A stretch of 64,000 nucleotides of DNA from Serpentinimonas raichei (GTDB lineage: Bacteria > Pseudomonadota > Gammaproteobacteria > Burkholderiales > Burkholderiaceae_C): positions 1 to 64,000 of the forward strand of contig NZ_AP014568.1 of the NCBI RefSeq assembly GCF_000828895.1, given 5' to 3'. The notes beneath the pieces are model-generated. The model was given only the letters and a program-made list of their open reading frames with translations, ran no database searches and was not told the origin of the DNA. This document shows positions 12,467 to 23,785 of this stretch, one piece after another (the stretch's first letter is position 1; every line of letters begins with the position of its first letter). The translations under genes and the position numbers were made by a program.

Positions 12467-13003
12467 ATGCCCCACTCTTTGCGCGAGCCCGCAAGTGAGC
12501 GTGAGCGCTCCAAGGGCCCTGATGCAGAAGCTGCGGCCGAGTCTGAAGATTTCAAGCCCCTCACGGCCGAACAGGCGCGTGAGTGGCGGTCGCGCCAGCC
12601 GCAGACTTCGGTCTGGAGCGTGGTGCGCTGGCAGGTGGTGTTGTTGTTGCTGGCGACTGCGCTGACGGTGCCGCTGGCCTTTGTTTTGGGACAGCCGGTT
12701 TGGGTGGCGTCGGTGTTTTACGGCGGGCTGTGTGTGCTGCTGCCCACGGCGCTGATGGCGTATGGCGTGACGGCCAGCCGCGGTGCGCGCAAGCGCGCCG
12801 CCCAGCCGGGGCAGGGGTCGGCTTTGTTGGCCGGAATGTTTTTTTGGGAGGGGGTCAAGCTCGCGCTAGCCATCGCCATGTTGGTGTTGGCGCCGCGCCT
12901 GATCCCTGATTTGAGCTGGCTCGGCTTGCTGCTGGGTTTGGTGTTAGTGCTGAAGGCGTATTGGGTGGCGCATTGGCTGAGAAATCAGCCGTCTGCCCAG
13001 TAA
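12467..13003 (+). CDS. atpI: ATP synthase subunit I
   Basis: Membrane assembly factor encoded at the head of F-type ATPase operons, thought to help c-ring assembly. The 178-residue protein has a polar N-terminal segment of about 50 residues, then four hydrophobic helices. E. coli AtpI is shorter (about 126), so the polar head is a lineage extension. The ATG at 12467 is the first in frame and atpB starts 33 bases after its stop. Confidence 0.88.
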   Translation: MPHSLREPASERERSKGPDAEAAAESEDFKPLTAEQAREWRSRQPQTSVWSVVRWQVVLLLLATALTVPLAFVLGQPVWVASVFYGGLCVLLPTALMAYGVTASRGARKRAAQPGQGSALLAGMFFWEGVKLALAIAMLVLAPRLIPDLSWLGLLLGLVLVLKAYWVAHWLRNQPSAQ

Positions 13004-13036
13004 GAAAGTCGAACTTTTTGATCTAACGATTCAAAC

Positions 13037-13942
13037 ATGACAACAGAAATCCCTGGCCCAACGCCAAGTGAATACATAGTGCACCACTTGGGGCACTTGA
13101 CCAGCGACAAGCAGACCGAGCTGGTCGATTTTTCGGTCGTCAATATCGACTTGGTGGGTGTGAGCATTTTGCTCGGTGCTTTGGTGTGTTGGGTCTTGCA
13201 ACGCGTTGCCAAGCATGCCACCGCTGGTGTACCGGGGCGTTTCCAGGCCTTTTTCGAGCTGCTGGTTGAGATGGTGGACAATCAAGTCAAGGCCTTGATT
13301 CACAACCCGCAAAGCCGCAAAGTCATCGCTCCCATGGGGCTGGTGGTGTTTTGCTGGGTCTTCATGATGAACTTCATGGATCTGATCCCGGTTGATTTGT
13401 TTCCCTTCATCTGGGCTTACGGTATCCCATTTGTTCACGACCATACCGACGACGGCTTGCATGCTTTCTTTGGTATGCCTGATTACTTCAGTATTGTGCC
13501 TACGGCCGATATTTCAACAACCTTAGGTATCGCGTGCGCAGTTTTGCTCATGTGTTTGTATTACAATATCAAAATCAAGGGTTTGGGCGGATGGGCGCAT
13601 GAGCTTGTTTCGGCACCATTTGGCACCAGCAAAAACCCTGTCGTTGCTGTGCTGATGGCGCTGATTAACTTTCCCATGCAGATTGTCGAATACATTGCCA
13701 AAACCGTTTCACACGGCATGCGGTTGTTCGGCAACCTCTTTGCCGGCGAGTTGATATTCATGTTGATTGCGCTACTGGGTGGCTACGCGGCACTGACTTT
13801 ATTTGGCGGTGGGCTGTTCATTGCGCATTTGATTGCCGGATCTGCTTGGGCTATTTTCCACATTTTGATCATCACTTTGCAGGCATTCATTTTCATGACG
13901 TTGGCTATCATCTACCTTGGCCAGGCGCATGAGGCGCATTGA
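13037..13942 (+). CDS. atpB: ATP synthase Fo subunit a
   Basis: Stator subunit forming the proton half-channels against the c-ring. The 301-residue polytopic protein has the essential arginine in HGMRLFGNLFAGEL (about residue 228) and the final helices typical of subunit a. The second half of the gene is visibly poorer in GC than its neighbours, with many ATT, GTT and TTG codons. It is separated from atpE by 99 bases holding a pyrimidine pentamer repeat. Confidence 0.96.
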   Translation: MTTEIPGPTPSEYIVHHLGHLTSDKQTELVDFSVVNIDLVGVSILLGALVCWVLQRVAKHATAGVPGRFQAFFELLVEMVDNQVKALIHNPQSRKVIAPMGLVVFCWVFMMNFMDLIPVDLFPFIWAYGIPFVHDHTDDGLHAFFGMPDYFSIVPTADISTTLGIACAVLLMCLYYNIKIKGLGGWAHELVSAPFGTSKNPVVAVLMALINFPMQIVEYIAKTVSHGMRLFGNLFAGELIFMLIALLGGYAALTLFGGGLFIAHLIAGSAWAIFHILIITLQAFIFMTLAIIYLGQAHEAH

Positions 13943-13954
13943 GCCTAGGGATGA

Positions 13955-14290
<336 letters not shown>

Positions 14291-14395
14291 CGGTTGGCAT
14301 TTGTGGGTGTGGAACCGCAGGCCACGGGACTGCGGTGAAAATAATGCAGTGCGCGCAAGCGCTTTCAACCCGGTAAACCACTGAAAGGCGTTGCA

Positions 14396-14866
14396 ATGAA
14401 TCTCAATGCAACCATGTTTGCTCAGGCGATCGTCTTTGCGATCTTGGTCTGGTTCACAATGAAGTACGTTTGGCCGCCTTTGGCCAAGGTGCTTGATGAC
14501 CGTGCGCTTAAAATCGGCGAGGGCTTGGCCGCTGCCGAAAAAGCAAAGATCGAACTGACCATGGCCAGCAGGCGCGTCGAAGAAGAGCTGGGCAAGTCGC
14601 GCAGCGAGTCGGCCTCACGGCTGGCCGATGCCGAACGACGGGCGCAGCAGATCATCGAAGAGGCCAAGGCCCGAGCGACGGAGGAGGCGGTCAAAATTCG
14701 CGTCTCAGCCGAAACCGAGGCCGAGCAGTTTATCTTGAGGGCGCGTGAGCAGTTGCGCGAACAAGTGGCTGTGCTGGCGGTGCAGGGCGCGGAGCAAATC
14801 CTGCGCCGTGAAGTCAATGCCGGGGTGCACGCCGATTTGTTGGCACGCCTCAAGACCGAGCTTTGA
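14396..14866 (+). CDS. atpF: ATP synthase Fo subunit b
   Basis: Peripheral stalk subunit: one N-terminal membrane helix (about 6-26) followed by a long charged amphipathic helix, 156 residues in all, as in E. coli AtpF. It starts 105 bases after atpE and is followed after 19 bases by atpH. Composition returns to high GC within this gene. Confidence 0.95.
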   Translation: MNLNATMFAQAIVFAILVWFTMKYVWPPLAKVLDDRALKIGEGLAAAEKAKIELTMASRRVEEELGKSRSESASRLADAERRAQQIIEEAKARATEEAVKIRVSAETEAEQFILRAREQLREQVAVLAVQGAEQILRREVNAGVHADLLARLKTEL

Positions 14867-14885
14867 TCCGCTCTTAGAGGACAAC

Positions 14886-15416
14886 ATGGCCGAACTCGCT
14901 ACCATTGCCCGCCCTTATTCATTGGCGCTGTACCAAGCTGCAGGGAATCAGGCCGAGAGCGCTGCGCAGTGGCTCGACGACCTGGCAGCCGTGGCTGCCA
15001 ACCCGCTGTTGCTGGAGTGGGCCTCCAGCCCCAAAGTCACGGCCGAGCAGGTACTCGACTTAATCGTGGGCTTATTCGAAGAGCCATTACCGGAGCTGGG
15101 GCGCAACTTTTTGCGCACCGTGATCGACAACGGCCGTCTGGCTGTGTTGCCCGAAATGGCGCTGCAGTTGCGCCAGCGCATCCACGCAGAGCGCGGCCGA
15201 GCCGATGCCTTGGTGCGCAGCGCTTACCCGCTCGATGCCGTTGCCTTGGCCGAGTTGGGGCAGGCGTTGGAGCAACGATTTGGGCGTCCGCTGCAGCTGA
15301 AGGTTGAATTGCAGCCAGAACTGATTGGTGGGGTGCGGGTGTCGGTGGGAGACGAAGTGCTCGACCTCTCCGTCCGAGCCCGTCTGGATCAAATGAAGGT
15401 GGCGCTGACGGCCTGA
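14886..15416 (+). CDS. atpH: ATP synthase F1 subunit delta
   Basis: Stalk subunit linking b to the top of F1. The start ATG at 14886 ([16 protein letters not shown]) gives the usual 176 residues and follows an AGAGGA Shine-Dalgarno; a longer in-frame reading from 14745 lies inside atpF and is rejected. The C-terminal [20 protein letters not shown] block is the family signature. Confidence 0.95.
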   Translation: MAELATIARPYSLALYQAAGNQAESAAQWLDDLAAVAANPLLLEWASSPKVTAEQVLDLIVGLFEEPLPELGRNFLRTVIDNGRLAVLPEMALQLRQRIHAERGRADALVRSAYPLDAVALAELGQALEQRFGRPLQLKVELQPELIGGVRVSVGDEVLDLSVRARLDQMKVALTA

Positions 15417-15457
15417 AAGCCGCCCCTGCGCCCGCACACACATAAAAGGATAGCGTC

Positions 15458-17014
<1,557 letters not shown>

Positions 17015-17046
17015 TGCGCTGCGGCGCAACCCGATAAGGAGCATCA

Positions 17047-17916
17047 ATGGCAGCCGGCAAGGAAATCCGCACCAAGATCAAATCGGTGGAAAACACCAAG
17101 AAGATCACCAAAGCCATGGAAATGGTGGCCGCCTCCAAAATGCGCAAGGCGCAAGAGCGCATGCGCATGGCGCGGCCCTACAGCGAGAAGGTGCGCCAGA
17201 TCGCCGTCAACCTCGGACGTGTCAACCCAGAGTACGAGCACCCGTTCATGCTCACGCACCCCGAAGCCAAGGTGGCTGGCTTGGTTGTCATCACGACCGA
17301 CAAGGGCCTGTGCGGCGGCATGAACACCAACGTGCTGCGCCTGGTGACCAACCAACTGCGTGAGGCGCAAAACCAAGGTTTGAGCACCGAGGTGGTGGCA
17401 ATCGGCAACAAGGGGCTGGGTTTTATGAATCGCATCGGTGCCAAGGTGGTGTCGCATGCGACCGCTCTGGGCGACACGCCGCACCTGGAAAAGCTCATCG
17501 GCCCGGTCAAGGTGATGCTCGACGCCTATATGCAAGGGCGGCTGAGTTCGGTGCAACTGTGTTACACGCGCTTTATCAACACCATGCGCCAAGAAGCGGT
17601 GGTGCAGCAGTTGTTGCCCCTGAAAGCCGAGACGCTCGAAACCGGTGCCCCAGGCTATGACTGGGACTATCTCTACGAGCCCGACGCGCAGACCGTGATC
17701 GACGAATTGCTGGTGCGCTACATCGAGTCGCAGGTCTATCAGGCGGTGGCCGAGAACATGGCTTCCGAGCAGTCGGCGCGCATGGTGGCCATGAAGGCCG
17801 CGACCGACAACGCGGGCAGCGTGATCAGCGAACTCAAGCTGATATACAACAAAACACGCCAAGCCGGCATCACCAAAGAACTGTCGGAAATTGTTGCGGG
17901 TGCGGCGGCCGTTTGA
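17047..17916 (+). CDS. atpG: ATP synthase F1 subunit gamma
   Basis: Central rotor shaft of F1. The 289-residue protein begins [32 protein letters not shown], an N-terminal helix typical of gamma, and ends with the matching C-terminal helix ([15 protein letters not shown]). An AAGGAG site precedes the ATG. Lies 32 bases after atpA. Confidence 0.97.
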   Translation: MAAGKEIRTKIKSVENTKKITKAMEMVAASKMRKAQERMRMARPYSEKVRQIAVNLGRVNPEYEHPFMLTHPEAKVAGLVVITTDKGLCGGMNTNVLRLVTNQLREAQNQGLSTEVVAIGNKGLGFMNRIGAKVVSHATALGDTPHLEKLIGPVKVMLDAYMQGRLSSVQLCYTRFINTMRQEAVVQQLLPLKAETLETGAPGYDWDYLYEPDAQTVIDELLVRYIESQVYQAVAENMASEQSARMVAMKAATDNAGSVISELKLIYNKTRQAGITKELSEIVAGAAAV

Positions 17917-17945
17917 GGCTGCCCTTCAAAGATTCAGAGCATTAA

Positions 17946-19388
<1,443 letters not shown>

Positions 19389-19404
19389 TGCGCTGCGCTG
19401 CATG

Positions 19405-19438
19405 GCCTGCACCGGGGTCAGCTTGACGGGGTGCAGGC
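19405..19438 (+). other. Intercistronic hairpin between atpD and atpC
   Basis: GCCTGCACC (19405-19413) pairs perfectly with GGTGCAGGC (19430-19438); inside, GTCA (19417-19420) pairs with TGAC (19424-19427) around a three-base loop. No T-tract follows, so simple termination is unlikely; mRNA processing, stabilisation or tuning of epsilon levels is possible. Confidence 0.6.
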
Positions 19439-19477
19439 ACGCAGCACCAAAGCCTAGACTTTAGCCAAGGAACACAG

Positions 19478-19894
19478 ATGAACACGATACAAGTCGAGGT
19501 GGTCAGCGCCGAAGAGTCGATTTTCAGTGGGCCGGCCAAATTCATTTCGATACCGGGCGAAATGGGCGATATGGGCATCCTGCCCGGACATGCACCCTTG
19601 ATCACGCGCATCAAACCCGGCGCGGTGCGGATCGAAAAGGCCGACGGCGATGAGGAATTCGTTTTCGTCGCCGGCGGCATCCTCGAGGTGCAGCCGCGCT
19701 TGGTCACGGTGTTGAGCGATACCGCGATCCGCGGCCACGACCTCGACGAAGCCAAGGCCAACGACGCGCGCAAGCACGCCGAAGAGGCGCTCAAAAACGC
19801 CAAGAGCGGCATCGATCTGGCCAAGGCCACGTCGGAGCTGGCCGTGATGGCGGCGCAGATCGCTGCGCTGCGCAAGTTCCGGCAAAAACGCTAA
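19478..19894 (+). CDS. atpC: ATP synthase F1 subunit epsilon
   Basis: Rotor and inhibitory subunit of F1. The 138-residue protein has the N-terminal beta-sandwich ([21 protein letters not shown]) and the C-terminal helix hairpin (about 88-135). Last gene of the atp operon; the downstream hydrolase follows after 32 bases on the same strand. Confidence 0.96.
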   Translation: MNTIQVEVVSAEESIFSGPAKFISIPGEMGDMGILPGHAPLITRIKPGAVRIEKADGDEEFVFVAGGILEVQPRLVTVLSDTAIRGHDLDEAKANDARKHAEEALKNAKSGIDLAKATSELAVMAAQIAALRKFRQKR

Positions 19895-19926
19895 ACCCAG
19901 CGCGGTCGCTGGCCAGCGGCTCGGTG

Positions 19927-21006
19927 ATGGCTGCGGGCTGGACCTACCGTGCGCCGGTCTGGCTACCCGGCGGCCACGCGCAGACCCTTTGCACCGCCCT
20001 GTGGGGCCGCAGCCACCGCATCCCGCCGCTGAGCTTCAAGCGCCAGCGCTGGTTCACGCCCGACGACGATTTCATAGACGCCGACTGGTTGGAGCGATCA
20101 CCCAGCCTAGGCCTTGGCGCGGTGCAAGAGCGGAATCGCGCAGCAGATGACTTCAAGCCTCCAAGCAGGGCAGACGGCACCACGCTGGTGCTGTTCCATG
20201 GCCTTGAGGGCAGTTCGCGCAGCCACTACGCCAAAACCTTTGCTGCCGAGGCGCAGCGCCGTGGTTGGGTCTTTGTGCTGCCGCACTTCCGGGGCTGCTC
20301 CGGCCCGATCAACCTGGCCCCGCGCGCCTACCACAGCGGGGACCACGAAGAAATAGCTTGGATGCTGCGGCGCGTACGCGAGCACGTAGGGCCCGATTGC
20401 CAGTTGTATGCGGTGGGGGTTTCGCTGGGCGGCAACGCGCTGCTGCGCTGGGCTCAAGAGGCGGACCACTCGGTGGCCGGCGTCGCAGCTCTGGCCACCG
20501 TATCGGCTCCGCTCGACTTGACCGCCGCCGGCAATGTGATCGACAGCGGGTTCAACCGCTGGATCTATGCACAGATGTTCCTGCGCACCATGAAACGCAA
20601 GGCGCGCAGCAAGGGGCAGCAATTTCCTGGGTTATTCGACTTGCAGCGCGCCTTGGCTGCACGCACTTTGCGTGCGTTTGACGACGCCTTCACCGCGCCA
20701 TTGCACGGCTTTGCCGGGGTGGACGACTACTGGCAGCGCGCTTCAGCCAAGCCCAGATTGGCTGCCATTGAGTTGCCTACACTGCTGCTCAATGCCCGCA
20801 ACGACCCCTTGGTGCCAGCAAGCAGCCTGCCCCAAGCGGGCGAGGCGGGCCCTGCCGCGGGCCCTGCCGTAACACTGTGGCAACCCGAATCGGGTGGGCA
20901 TGTGGGTTTTCCGGGGGGCCTGCGCTGGGGGAACGGCGGTGCCCAATGGGATTTGCAAGCCATGCCTGCGGCCGTGTGCGCGTGGTTGGCGGCGCAGAGT
21001 GGCTAA
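19927..21006 (+). CDS. YheT-family alpha/beta hydrolase
   Basis: Predicted cytoplasmic alpha/beta hydrolase of the YheT/ABHD1-3 family (substrate unknown). The opening APVWLPGGHAQTL is the family hallmark; oxyanion-hole motif HGLEGSSRSHY, nucleophile Ser166 in GVSLGGN, acid in NARNDPLVP and catalytic His in ESGGHVGF are all present over 359 residues. A GTG codon directly precedes the ATG and could also serve. It follows atpC closely and may be read through from the atp operon; it converges on the cytochrome gene. Confidence 0.85.
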   Translation: MAAGWTYRAPVWLPGGHAQTLCTALWGRSHRIPPLSFKRQRWFTPDDDFIDADWLERSPSLGLGAVQERNRAADDFKPPSRADGTTLVLFHGLEGSSRSHYAKTFAAEAQRRGWVFVLPHFRGCSGPINLAPRAYHSGDHEEIAWMLRRVREHVGPDCQLYAVGVSLGGNALLRWAQEADHSVAGVAALATVSAPLDLTAAGNVIDSGFNRWIYAQMFLRTMKRKARSKGQQFPGLFDLQRALAARTLRAFDDAFTAPLHGFAGVDDYWQRASAKPRLAAIELPTLLLNARNDPLVPASSLPQAGEAGPAAGPAVTLWQPESGGHVGFPGGLRWGNGGAQWDLQAMPAAVCAWLAAQSG

Positions 21007-21052
21007 GGTGCTAGTGGCACCGCAGCCGCGCACACCGTGCTGGAGCCGACGC

Positions 21053-21562
21053 TTATTGTGCTGCGGCTTGCGGAGCCAGCGGCTCGGGGAAATTGCCACC
21101 GCTCGCGTTGGCCAGATAGACCACGGCGCGCTTGATCTCAAAGTCGCTAAATGCGCCACCGCCTTGGGCGCCCATGGCCCCCTTGCCTTGCAAAGTGGAG
21201 GTGATCAGGCGCTCCAGACCGGCTCCGATGCGGGGTGCCCAAGCGGCAGTGTCGCCAAACTTGGGTGCGCCCACCACACCCGCTGCATGGCAGGCCATGC
21301 AGGCCGACATATAAACCTGTTGACCGGTTTGCAATTCTCGCGTGGCCTCACGCAGAGCGACCGTGCCTACGCGCTGAATGCGCTCGGCAAGGGCACGCTC
21401 TTGCTCGGCCACGTTGACGGGTGGTGCAAAGGGCTTTTGCAAAACCAGCACCACCAGCAGGGTGGTCACGATCAACGGGATGACCACAGCCAGCAGGATC
21501 AACCAGCGCTTGAGGTTGAAAGCAGAAAGGGCGCCAGCGGGGGAGGATTTTGCGTCACTCAT
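21053..21562 (-). CDS. Membrane-anchored cytochrome c5-like protein
   Basis: Mono-haem c-type cytochrome, 169 residues. An N-terminal uncleaved-looking membrane helix (about 19-41) is followed by a periplasmic domain with haem site C88-M-A-C91-H92 and a likely axial Met130 in KGAMGAQGG. The layout matches the short cytochrome c5 family often used as electron carriers to oxidases. A TATAAT box on the minus strand (21633-21638) could serve as its promoter. It is divergent from the ParA-like gene. Confidence 0.85.
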   Translation of the reverse strand: MSDAKSSPAGALSAFNLKRWLILLAVVIPLIVTTLLVVLVLQKPFAPPVNVAEQERALAERIQRVGTVALREATRELQTGQQVYMSACMACHAAGVVGAPKFGDTAAWAPRIGAGLERLITSTLQGKGAMGAQGGGAFSDFEIKRAVVYLANASGGNFPEPLAPQAAAQ

Positions 21563-21730
21563 GGGGGGCCTTTGGTAGCGGAAAACGGCTCAAAACCACA
21601 GGAGTCCATGTGAGTGGGCTCCGACCGGCTCCATTATAAGCGGCGACAAGCAGAAAAATTCACCTCTGTCGGCCGCGTGGCGCGGCAGCGTTATGATGCT
21701 GCAAGCGCATCCGCGCACGAAAGCCGCAAC

Positions 21731-22495
21731 ATGCCACTGGTCGTATTCAATCAAAAAGGTGGGGTGGGCAAGTCCACCATCGCGTGCAACCTGGCCGCCA
21801 TCAGCGCCGCGCAGGGGCGGCGCACCTTGTTGATCGACCTCGACGTGCAGGGCAATTCGAGCCGCTACCTGCTCGGTGCCCAGCCCGCGACCCAAGCCGG
21901 TGGGGTGGCGGGTTTTTTCGAGCAGACGCTGAGCTACACCTTCAACCCCCTGCCGCCCACGCACTTCGTGCAGCGCACGCCTTTTGATGGGCTGGACCTG
22001 TTGGCCGCCAGCCCGACGCTGGATGAGTTGCAGCCCAAGTTGGAGGCGCGCCACAAGATCTACAAGCTGCGCGAGGCGCTGGCGCAACTGGGCCGCGAGT
22101 ACCAGCAGATCTACCTCGACACCCCACCAGCGCTCAACTTCTACACCCGCTCCGCGCTCATGGGGGCCAGCGGCTGCCTGATTCCTTTCGATTGCGACGA
22201 CTTCTCGCGCCAGGCGCTCTACACCCTGCTGGCCAATGTAGAAGAAATCCGCGCCGACCACAACGCGGCGTTGCAAGTTAAAGGCATCGTGGTGAACCAG
22301 TTCCAGCCGCGTGCCCGCCTGCCGCAGCAACTGGTGCAGGAGCTGATCGACGAAGGACTGCCGGTGTTGCAACCCTATCTGCAGGCTTCGGTCAAGGTGC
22401 GCGAGTCGCACCAGTTGGCGCGCCCGCTGATCCACCTAGAGCCCAAACACCCACTCACCCAGGCCCTGCTGGCGCTGCACCAGCGGCTGCTGTAG
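21731..22495 (+). CDS. Orphan ParA/MinD-family ATPase
   Basis: ParA-type deviant Walker ATPase, 254 residues from the ATG at 21731. Shows KGGVGKST (9-16), the LIDLDVQGNSSRYL switch and DTPPALNFYTRSAL. There is no ParB or parS-like partner next to it, so chromosome partition is unlikely; such orphans commonly position or regulate other cargo. Upstream in-frame codons from 21614 lack homologous character and are excluded. Function unassigned. Confidence 0.8.
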   Translation: MPLVVFNQKGGVGKSTIACNLAAISAAQGRRTLLIDLDVQGNSSRYLLGAQPATQAGGVAGFFEQTLSYTFNPLPPTHFVQRTPFDGLDLLAASPTLDELQPKLEARHKIYKLREALAQLGREYQQIYLDTPPALNFYTRSALMGASGCLIPFDCDDFSRQALYTLLANVEEIRADHNAALQVKGIVVNQFQPRARLPQQLVQELIDEGLPVLQPYLQASVKVRESHQLARPLIHLEPKHPLTQALLALHQRLL

Positions 22496-22643
22496 GCCCG
22501 AGCAGCGCGTGGCTGCCCCGCAGCGGGTGAGGCAGCGCCCCGGTTTATTCACGTTTTCCCTGTAACATGTTCAACTTTCGCGGATGAAAGTGCGGTCGCG
22601 CGCTTGCTACCATTCGCGCCTTTGCTTCTATAAGGTATTGAAT

Positions 22644-23738
22644 ATGTTGCTGCACATGGTTTTTTTCGTCGCCGGTCTGGTGGCGCTGGTCATGGGAGCC
22701 AGCGCGCTGGTGCGCGGGGCCTCCAAGCTGGCGCTGTCGGTGGGCATCTCGCCGTTGGTGGTGGGGCTGACCATCGTCGCCTTTGGCACCAGCGCGCCCG
22801 AAATGGCGGTCACGGTTGGGGCCACGCTGGAGGGGCAGTACGACATCGCGGTGGGCAACGTGATCGGCAGCAACATCTTCAACGTGCTGTTCATCCTCGG
22901 GGCCAGCGCACTGATCGTTCCGCTGGTGGTGCACACGCAGTTGATTCGCCAAGAGGTACCGATCATGATCGGGGCTTCGCTGCTGGTGCTGGCCTTCGGG
23001 ATGGATGGGGCCATCAGTTGGATCGACGGCGCGATTTTGTTTGGCCTGTTGCTGACCTACACCGCCTTTCTGGTGATTCAGTCGCGCCGCGCCACGGCGG
23101 CCGAATCGGCCGAGTTCGACGCCGAACTCAAACCCGCCACGGCCGCCGAATGGGACGGCAAGCTGCCGGTGCAAATCGTGCTGATTGCCATCGGGCTGGT
23201 GCTGCTGGTGCTGGGTTCGGGCTGGCTGGTGGATTCGTCCATTGCTTTTGCGCGCTTCTTTGGCGTGAGCGAGCTGATCATTGGCCTGACCATCGTCGCC
23301 GCCGGCACTTCGATGCCAGAAGTGGCCACGTCCATCACCGCCGCCCTCAAGGGCGAGCGCGACATCGCGGTGGGCAACGTGGTGGGCAGCAACACCTTCA
23401 ACCTGCTCGGGGTGGTGGGGCTGGGCGGCATGGTCTCGTTTGGCTCGGCCGGCTTGGTGGTCGCCGATGCCGTGCTGGCCTTCGACATCTGGATCATGCT
23501 GGCGGTGGCGCTGGCTTGCCTGCCGGTGTTTATCTCGGGGCGCGAGATCGCGCGCTGGGAAGGTGCGGTATTCCTAGGCTACTACGTGGCTTATGTGGCG
23601 TACCTGATTTTGGCGGCGCAACAGCACGCGGCCTTGCAGGGTTTTAGCATGGTGATGCTGGGCTTTGTGGTGCCGCTGACGATCGTCACGATGGTGGTGG
23701 TGATGCTGCGCCAGAAACCGCCGGCCAGCGCGGGTTGA
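22644..23738 (+). CDS. Calcium/sodium antiporter of the YrbG (CaCA) family
   Basis: Inner-membrane cation exchanger of 364 residues with two internally repeated halves, each holding the alpha-repeat motif: FGTSAPEMAVTVGA...DIAVGNVIGSNIFN and AGTSMPEVATSITA...DIAVGNVVGSNTFN. The ATG at 22644 begins directly with the first membrane helix. Upstream (22574-22591) is a small inverted repeat ACTTTC/GAAAGT of unknown meaning. Exact ion pair cannot be read from sequence. Confidence 0.88.
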   Translation: MLLHMVFFVAGLVALVMGASALVRGASKLALSVGISPLVVGLTIVAFGTSAPEMAVTVGATLEGQYDIAVGNVIGSNIFNVLFILGASALIVPLVVHTQLIRQEVPIMIGASLLVLAFGMDGAISWIDGAILFGLLLTYTAFLVIQSRRATAAESAEFDAELKPATAAEWDGKLPVQIVLIAIGLVLLVLGSGWLVDSSIAFARFFGVSELIIGLTIVAAGTSMPEVATSITAALKGERDIAVGNVVGSNTFNLLGVVGLGGMVSFGSAGLVVADAVLAFDIWIMLAVALACLPVFISGREIARWEGAVFLGYYVAYVAYLILAAQQHAALQGFSMVMLGFVVPLTIVTMVVVMLRQKPPASAG

Positions 23739-23785
23739 GGCGCAAGGGGTGCGCCGCTTTGCGCAGGTTCAGGATAGGCTGAGGG

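Noticed and set aside
22574..22591. Inverted repeat ACTTTC/GAAAGT before the Ca/Na antiporter
   Set aside because: Only six pairs and no promoter context; likely chance.
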